Part shown: piece after piece, positions 34,364-41,195 of the stretch | Layout: every line of letters begins with the position of its first letter | Position numbering within the stretch: the stretch's first letter is position 1 | From: Inquilinus sp052078665 | GTDB lineage: Bacteria > Pseudomonadota > Alphaproteobacteria > DSM-16000 > Inquilinaceae | NCBI RefSeq assembly: GCF_052078665.1 | Contig: NZ_JBQJIK010000024.1 | Coordinates: 29,494-93,493 of the forward strand | Direction: 5' to 3' | DNA: 64,000 bases | Notes under the pieces: model-generated | Databases searched by the model: none | The model's input: only the letters and a program-made list of their open reading frames with translations | What the model was told of the DNA's origin: nothing | Position numbers and translations under genes: made by a program

Positions 34364-35827
34364 CTACTGGAACGCCACTTCGGCGAAGCTGCGCAGCTTG
34401 CGGCTGTGCAGCTGCTCCAGCCCCAGCTCGCGCAGCCGCTCCATCGCCCGGATGCCGATCTGCAGGTGCTGGCCGACCTGCTGCTTGTAGAAGGCGTCGG
34501 CCATGCCCGGCAGCTTCAGCTCGCCGTGCAGCGGCTTGTCGGAGACGCAGAGCAGCGTGCCGTAGGGCACCCGGAAGCGGAAGCCGTTGGCGGCGATAGT
34601 CGCGCTCTCCATGTCCAGCGCGATGGCGCGGCTCTGGCTGAAGCGCTGCACCGGCTCGCGATAGTCGCGCAGCTCCCAGTTGCGGTTGTCGATGGTGGCG
34701 ACCGTGCCGGTGCGCATCACGCTCTTCAGGCCGTAGCCGGTCAGGCCGGTGATCTCGCCGACCGCGCGTTCCAGCGCCACCTGGATCTCGGCCAGCGCCG
34801 GCACCGGGACCCAGACCGGCAGGTCGGCGTCCAGCACGTGGTCCTCGCGGACATAGCCATGGGCCAGGACGTAGTCGCCCAGCTTCTGCGTGTTCCGCAG
34901 GCCGGCGCAGTGGCCCAGCATGATCCAGGCATGCGGCCGCAGCACCGCGATGTGGTCGGTGATGGTCTTGGCGTTGGACGGGCCGACGCCGATGTTGACC
35001 ATGGTGATGCCGGAATGGTCCGGCCGGGTCAGGTGATAGGCCGGCATCTGCGGCAGCCGCGCCGCCGGGGTGCCGCGGGCCCGGCCGCCGGGCATGGTGA
35101 TGCGGTCGCCCGGCTCGATGAAGGCGTCGTAGCCGCCGCCGTCGCCCTGCATCAGCCCATAGGCGATGCGGATGAACTCGTCGATGTAGAACTGGTAGTT
35201 GGTGAACAGGACGAAGTTCTGGAAATGCTCGCAGCCGGTGGCGGTGTAGTGCTTCAGCCGGAACAGCGAGTAGTCCGCCCGCGGCGCCGTGAACAGCGCC
35301 AGCGGGTGCGGCTCGCCCGGCGGGATCAGCGCCGTGCCGTTGACGATGCTGTCGTCCATCATCGACAGGTCCGGCAGGTCGAACACCGCCCGCATGTGCA
35401 GCATGCGCTCGCGGGTCAGGTCGCCCTCGACATGCATGCCGTCGGGGAAGGCGAAGTGGATCGGGATCGGCGTGTCGCTGACCCCGACCTCGACCGGCAC
35501 ATGGTGATTGTGGATCAGCTGGCCGATCTGCTCGGTCAGGTAGCGGTGGAACAGCGACGGCCGCGTGATCGTGCTGATGAAGGTGCCCGGCCGGTCGACG
35601 AAGCCGTAGGACAGGCGGGTGTCGGCCCGGCTGAAATCCTCCACCGTGACGGACAGGTAGGGGTAGCAGGCGCGCACCCGGCTCGCCGGCTCCTCGCCGC
35701 GGGAATAGGCGCGAAAGGCGTCGCGCAGCAGGCCGGTGTTGGCGTCGTAGATCGCGTGCAGCCGGGCCACGGCCTCGGCGGCATCGCTGAACTGCTCGGG
35801 GGCGAAGGTCTGGGAGGTCTTGCTCAT
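34364..35827 (-). CDS. amn: AMP nucleosidase
   Basis: 487 residues, full length for the family. Hydrolyses AMP to adenine and ribose 5-phosphate, setting adenylate levels. An N-terminal regulatory domain (about 1-180) is followed by a phosphorylase-like catalytic domain with GITMVNIGVGPSNAKTI, HAWIMLGHCAGLR, and ALDMESATIAANGFRF. Its start overlaps the ftsY stop by four bases (ATGA). It sits between ftsY and the Nudix-hydrolase gene in one operon. Confidence 0.95.
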   Translation of the reverse strand: MSKTSQTFAPEQFSDAAEAVARLHAIYDANTGLLRDAFRAYSRGEEPASRVRACYPYLSVTVEDFSRADTRLSYGFVDRPGTFISTITRPSLFHRYLTEQIGQLIHNHHVPVEVGVSDTPIPIHFAFPDGMHVEGDLTRERMLHMRAVFDLPDLSMMDDSIVNGTALIPPGEPHPLALFTAPRADYSLFRLKHYTATGCEHFQNFVLFTNYQFYIDEFIRIAYGLMQGDGGGYDAFIEPGDRITMPGGRARGTPAARLPQMPAYHLTRPDHSGITMVNIGVGPSNAKTITDHIAVLRPHAWIMLGHCAGLRNTQKLGDYVLAHGYVREDHVLDADLPVWVPVPALAEIQVALERAVGEITGLTGYGLKSVMRTGTVATIDNRNWELRDYREPVQRFSQSRAIALDMESATIAANGFRFRVPYGTLLCVSDKPLHGELKLPGMADAFYKQQVGQHLQIGIRAMERLRELGLEQLHSRKLRSFAEVAFQ

Positions 35828-36783
35828 GACTCGACTCCCATCAGCGACCGGCCGAACTGCTCGGGGTCGAAGGGCCGCAGGTCGTCGATGCTCTCGCCGA
35901 CGCCGATGGCGTGCACCGGCAGGCCGAAGCGCTCGGCCAGCGCCACCAGCACGCCGCCGCGGGCGCTGCCGTCCAGCTTGGTCAGGATCAGGCCGGTGAC
36001 CGAGACCAGGTCGCGGAACACCTCGACCTGGCTGTGCGCGTTCTGGCCGGTGGTGGCGTCCAGCACCAGCAGCACGTCATGCGGCGCCGTCGGGTCGATC
36101 TTCTTCAGCACGCGGATGATCTTGGCCAGCTCGGCCATCAGATTGTCCTTGTTCTGCAGCCGGCCGGCGGTGTCGATCAGCAGCACGTCGCGGCCCTCGG
36201 CCTTGGCCCGGGTCAGCGCGTCGAAGGACAGGCCGGCGGCGTCGGCGCCGGGATTGGCGGTGACCACCGGGCAGCCGGAGCGCTCGCCCCAGACCTGCAG
36301 CTGGTGCACCGCGGCGGCGCGGAAGGTGTCGCCGGCGGCGATCATCACCGAGCGGCCGTCCTCGCGCCACTGCTTGGCCAGCTTACCGATGGTGGTGGTC
36401 TTGCCGGTGCCGTTCACCCCGACCACCAGCACCACCTGCGGCTTGCGGTCAGAGGAGAGGGTCAAAGGCTTGGCCACCGGGCGCAGGATCTGCGCCACAT
36501 GGTCGGCCAAGGCGCGCCGGACCTCGTCGCCCGACACCTCCTTTCCGAAGCGGGTGCGGGCCAGCTCGGCGGTCAGCTTGGCGGCGGTGGCCGGGCCGAG
36601 ATCGGCCTGGATCAGCAGCTCCTCCAGCTCCTCCAGCGTCGCATCGTCCAGCTTGCGCTTGGTGAAGATGCCGCTGATGCCTTCGGTCAGCTTGGCGGAG
36701 GAGCGCGACAGCCCCTCCTTCAGTCGGGTGAACCACCCTCGTTTCGGCGCCCCTGCGCCGCCGTCGTTCATCTGTTCTGTCAT
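35824..36783 (-). CDS. ftsY: Signal recognition particle receptor
   Basis: 319 residues. SRP receptor GTPase that docks ribosome-SRP complexes at the inner membrane with Ffh (gene in this window). The N domain is about 20-100. The G domain has the P-loop GVNGTGKTTTIGKL near 123, DTFRAAA, DTAGRLQNKDNLMAEL near 200, and TKLDGSARGG near 260. The acidic A domain is almost missing, common in Alphaproteobacteria. ATG at 36783. First gene of the ftsY-amn-Nudix/hydrolase operon. Confidence 0.96.
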   Translation of the reverse strand: MTEQMNDGGAGAPKRGWFTRLKEGLSRSSAKLTEGISGIFTKRKLDDATLEELEELLIQADLGPATAAKLTAELARTRFGKEVSGDEVRRALADHVAQILRPVAKPLTLSSDRKPQVVLVVGVNGTGKTTTIGKLAKQWREDGRSVMIAAGDTFRAAAVHQLQVWGERSGCPVVTANPGADAAGLSFDALTRAKAEGRDVLLIDTAGRLQNKDNLMAELAKIIRVLKKIDPTAPHDVLLVLDATTGQNAHSQVEVFRDLVSVTGLILTKLDGSARGGVLVALAERFGLPVHAIGVGESIDDLRPFDPEQFGRSLMGVES

Positions 36784-36845
36784 GCGCGCTGTCTTAACAC
36801 GCCGCGTGTGACCTCCGTAAGTCGGCCCGGCGCGGGGCAGGGGCG

Positions 36846-36866
36846 TTGCAAGAAAAGGGCTTGCAA
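36846..36866. repeat. Inverted repeat TTGCAAG-N7-CTTGCAA
   Basis: A perfect 7-bp inverted repeat (36846-36852 and 36860-36866) in the divergent region between ftsY and the TPP riboswitch. It could be an operator; no regulator is encoded nearby. Confidence 0.5.
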
Positions 36867-36892
36867 CCAACCCGCCTCCGGGACTGAAATGG

Positions 36893-36975
36893 CGGCATCG
36901 GCTGGGGTGCCCACCGTTACGGCGGGCTGAGATCATACCCATCGAACCTGACCTGGATCATGCCAGCGGAGGGAG
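36893..36975 (+). promoter_or_regulatory. TPP riboswitch (thi box)
   Basis: The core GGGGTGCCC (from 36904), GGCTGAGATCATACCC (from 36924), and GAACCTGACCTGGATCATGCCAGCGGAGGGA are the highly conserved TPP aptamer elements, in order and at normal spacing. It ends a few bases upstream of the thiO ATG at 36982, so control is probably by masking the ribosome site when thiamine pyrophosphate binds. It governs thiO-thiS-thiG-thiE. Confidence 0.95.
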
Positions 36976-36981
36976 CCTGAG

Positions 36982-38184
36982 ATGACCGGCGTTCCGATTC
37001 CGTCTTTTTTGCAGGCCGACTCCGTCGGCCCGATGCCCCTGCGCGGGGCCCGACCTCGCGTCGCCATCATCGGCGCCGGGGTCAACGGCCTGGCCATCGG
37101 CTGGCGCCTGGCCCGCGCCGGCTGCCCCGTCGACGTCTACGACCGCGGCCCGGTCGGGCGCGAGGCCAGCTGGGCCGCCGCCGGCATGCTCGCCGCCGGG
37201 CTTGAGGCCGAGCCGGGGGAGGAGGCGCTGTTCGGCCTGTGCCGCCACGCCCAGGACCTCTGGCCCGGCTTCGCCCGTGAGGTCGAGGCGGCGTCCGACC
37301 TGCCGATCGGCTATCGCGACGAGGGCACGCTGGCCGTGGCCCTGACCCGCGACGACGCGGCGGAGCTGCGCTTCTCCGCCGACTATCAGGCCAAGCTCGG
37401 CGTCGATCTGCGCTGGCTGACCGGCGCCGAGCTGCTGAAGCGCGAGCCGATGCTGCGGCCGGGCCTCGCCGCCGCCGTGCACAGCCCGGCCGACCACCAG
37501 GTCGACAATCGCTGGCTGGTGCCGGCCCTGGTGGAGGCGCTGCGCCGGGCTGGCGGCGGGCTGCACGACCACGCGGAAGTCGAGGCCGTGGTCACCGATC
37601 GCGGCCGGGCCAGCGGCGTGGTGGTCGCGGGCGAGGCGCGGCCGGCCGATGTCGTGGTGCTGGCCGCCGGCGCCTGGTCGGGCGGCATCGCCGGCATCCC
37701 GCGCGAGGCGCTGCCGCCGGTGCGGCCGGTGAAGGGCCAGATGCTGGCGCTGCAGATGGACCCGGCGGCGCCGCTGCTGCGCCACGTGCTGTGGGTCGGC
37801 AAGGCCTATCTGGTGCCGCGGCTCGACGGCAGGCTGATCATCGGCGCCACGGTGGAGGAGCGCGGCTTCGACACCACCGTCACCGCCGGCGGCATGCTGT
37901 CGCTGCTCGACGCCGCCTGGCGCGCTTTGCCGGGGATCGAGGATCTGCCGGTGATCGAAAGCTGGGCCGGGCTGCGCCCCGGCAGCCGCGACGACGCGCC
38001 GGTGCTCGGCCCCTCGGCGATCGAGGGGCTGGTCCTCGCCACCGGCCACCACCGCAACGGCATCCTGCTGCTGCCGGCGACGGTCGAGGCGGTGGCCGGC
38101 ACCATCCTCGACGGCAAGCTGCCGGAGGCGGCGGAGCCGTTCCGCATCGACCGCTTCACCCGGATCGCGGAGGCGGCGCAATGA
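36982..38184 (+). CDS. thiO: Glycine oxidase
   Basis: 400 residues. FAD-dependent oxidation of glycine to iminoacetic acid (dehydroglycine), used by ThiG to make the thiazole of thiamine. N-terminal Rossmann motif VAIIGAGVNGLAIGWRLA (residues 29-46), REASWAAAGML near 67, and a C-terminal GLRPGSRDDAPVLG. Its use implies an aerobic thiamine route (the alternative is ThiH). Overlaps thiS by ATGA. Confidence 0.93.
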   Translation: MTGVPIPSFLQADSVGPMPLRGARPRVAIIGAGVNGLAIGWRLARAGCPVDVYDRGPVGREASWAAAGMLAAGLEAEPGEEALFGLCRHAQDLWPGFAREVEAASDLPIGYRDEGTLAVALTRDDAAELRFSADYQAKLGVDLRWLTGAELLKREPMLRPGLAAAVHSPADHQVDNRWLVPALVEALRRAGGGLHDHAEVEAVVTDRGRASGVVVAGEARPADVVVLAAGAWSGGIAGIPREALPPVRPVKGQMLALQMDPAAPLLRHVLWVGKAYLVPRLDGRLIIGATVEERGFDTTVTAGGMLSLLDAAWRALPGIEDLPVIESWAGLRPGSRDDAPVLGPSAIEGLVLATGHHRNGILLLPATVEAVAGTILDGKLPEAAEPFRIDRFTRIAEAAQ

Positions 38185-38399
38185 GCGTGCCAGGGACCGT
38201 GAATGTGAACGGAGAAACCGAAGCCGTGGCGCTCGGGGTCAGCGTGCTCGACCTGCTGCTGGCCAAGGGCATCGACCCGGCGGCGCGCGGCACCGCCGTG
38301 GCGCTCAACGACGCCGTGCTGCCGCGCGCCCGCTGGCCTGAGCATCGCCTCGCGGCCGGCGACCGGGTCGAGATCGTCCGCCCGTTTCAAGGTGGTTAG
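38181..38399 (+). CDS. thiS: Sulfur carrier protein ThiS
   Basis: 72 residues, ubiquitin-like beta-grasp fold. It ends in the required Gly-Gly (PFQGG), which ThiF adenylates so that the sulfur can be carried to the thiazole synthase. The ATG overlaps the thiO stop (ATGA). It is too short to stand out without context, but the position between thiO and thiG and the GG end make the call firm. No thiF gene is visible in the window. Confidence 0.93.
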   Translation: MSVPGTVNVNGETEAVALGVSVLDLLLAKGIDPAARGTAVALNDAVLPRARWPEHRLAAGDRVEIVRPFQGG

Positions 38400-38421
38400 G
38401 GCCAGGGCGGCTGAGGAGAGA

Positions 38422-39198
38422 ATGGAAATGCAGGACCCCTTCATCATCGCCGGCGTGGCGCTGCGATCGCGCCTGTTCATCGGCTCCGCCGGCTATGCCA
38501 ACCGGCAGCTGATGCTGGACTCGATCGAGGCCTCGGGGGCCGAGGTCGTCACCGCCTCGATCCGCCGGATCAGCCTGGAAGGCTATGCCGAAAGCCTGGT
38601 CGACCTGGTCGGTGACCGCTGGCGACTGCTGCCCAACACCGCCGGCTGCATGACCAGGCGGGACGCCATCCTGACGGCGCAGCTGGCGCGCGAGGCGCTG
38701 GGCACCACTTGGCTGAAGCTGGAGTTGATCGGCGACCGCGAGACCCAATACCCGGACGTCGCCCAGCTGGTCGAGGCGGCCGCGGAGCTGGTGCGCGACG
38801 GCTTTGTGGTGCTGCCCTACTGCAACGACGACCTCGTCACCTGCATGCGCCTGGCCGATGCCGGCTGCGCCGCGGTGATGCCGCTGGGCTCGCCGATCGG
38901 CTCCGGCCTCGGCATCTCCAACCCGCATGCGATCGAGATGATCTGCAGCCGCATCCAGGTGCCGGTGGTGCTGGACGCCGGCATCGGCACCGCCTCGGAC
39001 GCGGCGCTGGCGATGGAGCTCGGCTGCTCCGCCGTGCTGCTGTCGACCGCCGTGGCCAAGGCGCGCGACCCGGTGCGCATGGCCCGGGCCATGGCCGCGG
39101 GAGTCGAGGGCGGGCGCCTGGCCTCCCGCGCCGGCCGGATCCCGAAGCGCCGCCTCGCCGACCCCTCCAGCCCGCAGCTCGGCCTGATCGGGACGTGA
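38422..39198 (+). CDS. thiG: Thiazole synthase
   Basis: 258 residues. Forms the thiazole phosphate of thiamine from 1-deoxyxylulose 5-phosphate, dehydroglycine and ThiS thiocarboxylate. The Schiff-base lysine is in TTWLKLELIGD near residue 100. The motifs PNTAGCMT, AVMPLGSPIGSG and DAGIGTASDAA follow. The ATG at 38422 (behind GAGGAGAG) is preferred to an in-frame ATG at 38428. Coupled within the thi operon. Confidence 0.96.
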   Translation: MEMQDPFIIAGVALRSRLFIGSAGYANRQLMLDSIEASGAEVVTASIRRISLEGYAESLVDLVGDRWRLLPNTAGCMTRRDAILTAQLAREALGTTWLKLELIGDRETQYPDVAQLVEAAAELVRDGFVVLPYCNDDLVTCMRLADAGCAAVMPLGSPIGSGLGISNPHAIEMICSRIQVPVVLDAGIGTASDAALAMELGCSAVLLSTAVAKARDPVRMARAMAAGVEGGRLASRAGRIPKRRLADPSSPQLGLIGT

Positions 39199-39205
39199 TG
39201 GGCCC

Positions 39206-39832
39206 ATGACCGGGCTGCCGTCGCCGCCGCTGCTGCTGATCACCGATCGGCGCCAGGCGCCGCGGCCGCTGGAAGGCGTGGTGGCGGACGCGCTGGCCGC
39301 CGGCTGCCGCTGGGTCAGCCTGCGCGAGAAGGACCTGCCGGCGGCGGAGCGGCTCGCTTTGCTGCGCCGGCTGCGTGCGCTGGCCCGGCCGGTCGGGGCG
39401 GTCGTCACCGTCCATGCGGATCCGGAGGCAGCGGCCGAGGCCGACGGGCTGCATCTCGCCGCCGGCGGCGACCCGGAAGCGGCGCGGCAACGACTCGGGC
39501 CCGCGGCCCTGATCGGCGTGTCCTGCCATGCCGGGGAGGAGGTCGACGCGGCCATCGCCGCCGGGGCCGACTACGTCACCCTCGGCCCCCTGGCGCCGAC
39601 CGCCAGCAAGCCGGGCTATGCGCCGACCCTGTCCGCGGCCGAGGCCGGCGCCGTCGCCCGCCGCCATCCCGGCCGGGTGATCGCGCTGGGTGGGGTCGAA
39701 GCCGCCTTTGTGCCGGATCTGATCGCCTCCGGCTTTGCCGGGGTCGCGGTGATGGGCGGGGTGATGCGGGTCGCCGCTCCGGGGGCCGTGATCCGCGAAT
39801 ACCTCGCGGCGCTCGGCGCCGGTCCGGCCTGA
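39206..39832 (+). CDS. thiE: Thiamine phosphate synthase
   Basis: 208 residues. Joins the thiazole and pyrimidine phosphates into thiamine monophosphate. TIM-barrel with LLITDRR near the N-terminus, WVSLREKDL near 35, DYVTLGPLAPTASKPGY near 120 and VIALGGV near 155. Last gene of the riboswitch-controlled thi operon. The pyrimidine genes thiC and thiD are not in the window. Confidence 0.93.
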   Translation: MTGLPSPPLLLITDRRQAPRPLEGVVADALAAGCRWVSLREKDLPAAERLALLRRLRALARPVGAVVTVHADPEAAAEADGLHLAAGGDPEAARQRLGPAALIGVSCHAGEEVDAAIAAGADYVTLGPLAPTASKPGYAPTLSAAEAGAVARRHPGRVIALGGVEAAFVPDLIASGFAGVAVMGGVMRVAAPGAVIREYLAALGAGPA

Positions 39833-39894
39833 CCGCCTGCCGCTAGTGCCGTACGGCGTGCTATAGGTCGGGGCCGGATGGGAACCCCGCCTCC

Positions 39895-41037
39895 ATGAAG
39901 CTGCGGCCGCTGCGCGTCCTGGAATTCGTCCTGATCACGGTCCCGGGGCTGATCGGTCTGGTCTTCGCCCTGCGCGCTGCCGGCCCGCTGATCGACCTCG
40001 TCCAGGCCGAGCTGAGCCGGACGCCGGAGGCGCAGGAGGTCGAGGCCACGCTGACTGCCTGGACCCGCGTCGGGACCTCGCCGGAGCAGATCGACGCGGA
40101 GCTCGGCAAGGCCTTCGCCGAGGACGACATCGACTCGGTCGCGGTCTGGCTGAAGGTGGCCGAAATGACGGGCTATCCCGTCAGGCCGGAATGGCGGGCG
40201 CGGTACGCGGACGAGACCTCGACGGCGAGCAGCATGACCCGATCCGCCCGGCAGGCGGTCGCGGGCGCCGTGACCGGAGCGGGCCATGGCCTCTCCGGCC
40301 TGGCCGGCGCCTTCGCCGCCGACATGACCTTCGTCGGCGACCTGCGCGACATCGGCCGCGAGCTCTGGCATTTCGGCAACAGCGAGCCGGTGGACGAGCT
40401 GGCGCTGGGCCTGTCGGGCATCGGGCTCACTTTGACCGCGGCGACCTGGGGCTCCGGCGGGGTCGCGGCCCTGCCGCGCGGCGCGGTGTCGGCCTTCAAG
40501 ATCGCCCGGCGGACCGGCCGGCTGTCGGCGCGCTTCGCCGAGCGCCTCGGCCGGATGGTCGCCGATGTGGTCGATTTCCCGGCCCTGCGCCGCCAGGTGC
40601 GGGAGGCCGGGTGGCGGGACACGGTGATGCGGCCCGGCGCAGTCTTCGCCGCCGCGGTCCGCCGCGACCGCCTGGATGGGCTGGACGAGGCCGTCGGCGC
40701 CGCCGGCCGGGTGGCCGACCGGGTCGGCCCGGCGCAGTCGGTCGAGCTGCTGCGCTATGTCGACGACGTGCCGGACCTGCGGCGCGTTGACGAGGTGTCG
40801 GCGGTGATGGGCGACCGCACCCTGGCCGTGTTCAAAGTGCTGAAGCGCGGCGCGTTGACCACGGTGAAGGCGACGGTCCGCTGGTCGCGGCGGCTCGCCG
40901 ACCTGACCGCCACCGTGCTGTTCGGCGCGATCAGCCTGCTCTTCGCCCTGGTGTACTGGCTGCGGCTGCTGCTGCTCGGCCTGATCTACGGCCTGTGGTG
41001 GGGATGCCGGGCCTGCCTCGCTGTCCGGATTTCCTAG
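39895..41037 (+). CDS. Membrane-associated hypothetical protein
   Basis: 380 residues. One hydrophobic segment at the N-terminus (about 10-30), an amphipathic Ala/Gly-rich middle (about 115-180) and a hydrophobic C-terminal hairpin (about 340-375). No motif I recognise. The middle VTGAGHGLSGLAGAF region is reminiscent of the glycine-zipper/pore-forming type, but that is only a visual resemblance. It stands alone upstream of the RTX gene on the same strand, separated by 158 bases with a promoter. Confidence 0.6.
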   Translation: MKLRPLRVLEFVLITVPGLIGLVFALRAAGPLIDLVQAELSRTPEAQEVEATLTAWTRVGTSPEQIDAELGKAFAEDDIDSVAVWLKVAEMTGYPVRPEWRARYADETSTASSMTRSARQAVAGAVTGAGHGLSGLAGAFAADMTFVGDLRDIGRELWHFGNSEPVDELALGLSGIGLTLTAATWGSGGVAALPRGAVSAFKIARRTGRLSARFAERLGRMVADVVDFPALRRQVREAGWRDTVMRPGAVFAAAVRRDRLDGLDEAVGAAGRVADRVGPAQSVELLRYVDDVPDLRRVDEVSAVMGDRTLAVFKVLKRGALTTVKATVRWSRRLADLTATVLFGAISLLFALVYWLRLLLLGLIYGLWWGCRACLAVRIS

Positions 41038-41047
41038 GATGGGGATC

Positions 41048-41075
41048 TCGACAGAGGACCGCAGGCGGATATAAT
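41048..41075 (+). promoter_or_regulatory. Sigma70-type promoter of the RTX gene
   Basis: TCGACA (41048-41053), 16 bases, and a perfect TATAAT (41070-41075), about 120 bases upstream of the RTX start. The 158-base gap is markedly AT-richer than its surroundings, which supports a regulated promoter. Confidence 0.45.
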
Positions 41076-41195
41076 TTATCCTTTATTGTTCTATGAGATC
41101 GTGCTTGGCATTCGTCTCCACGCCTCGGACCGGGCCGGTGTCTCGGTCTGTTCATCGCACCTTTTCGACATGCAGGATTCGGGAGGACAGAAATT

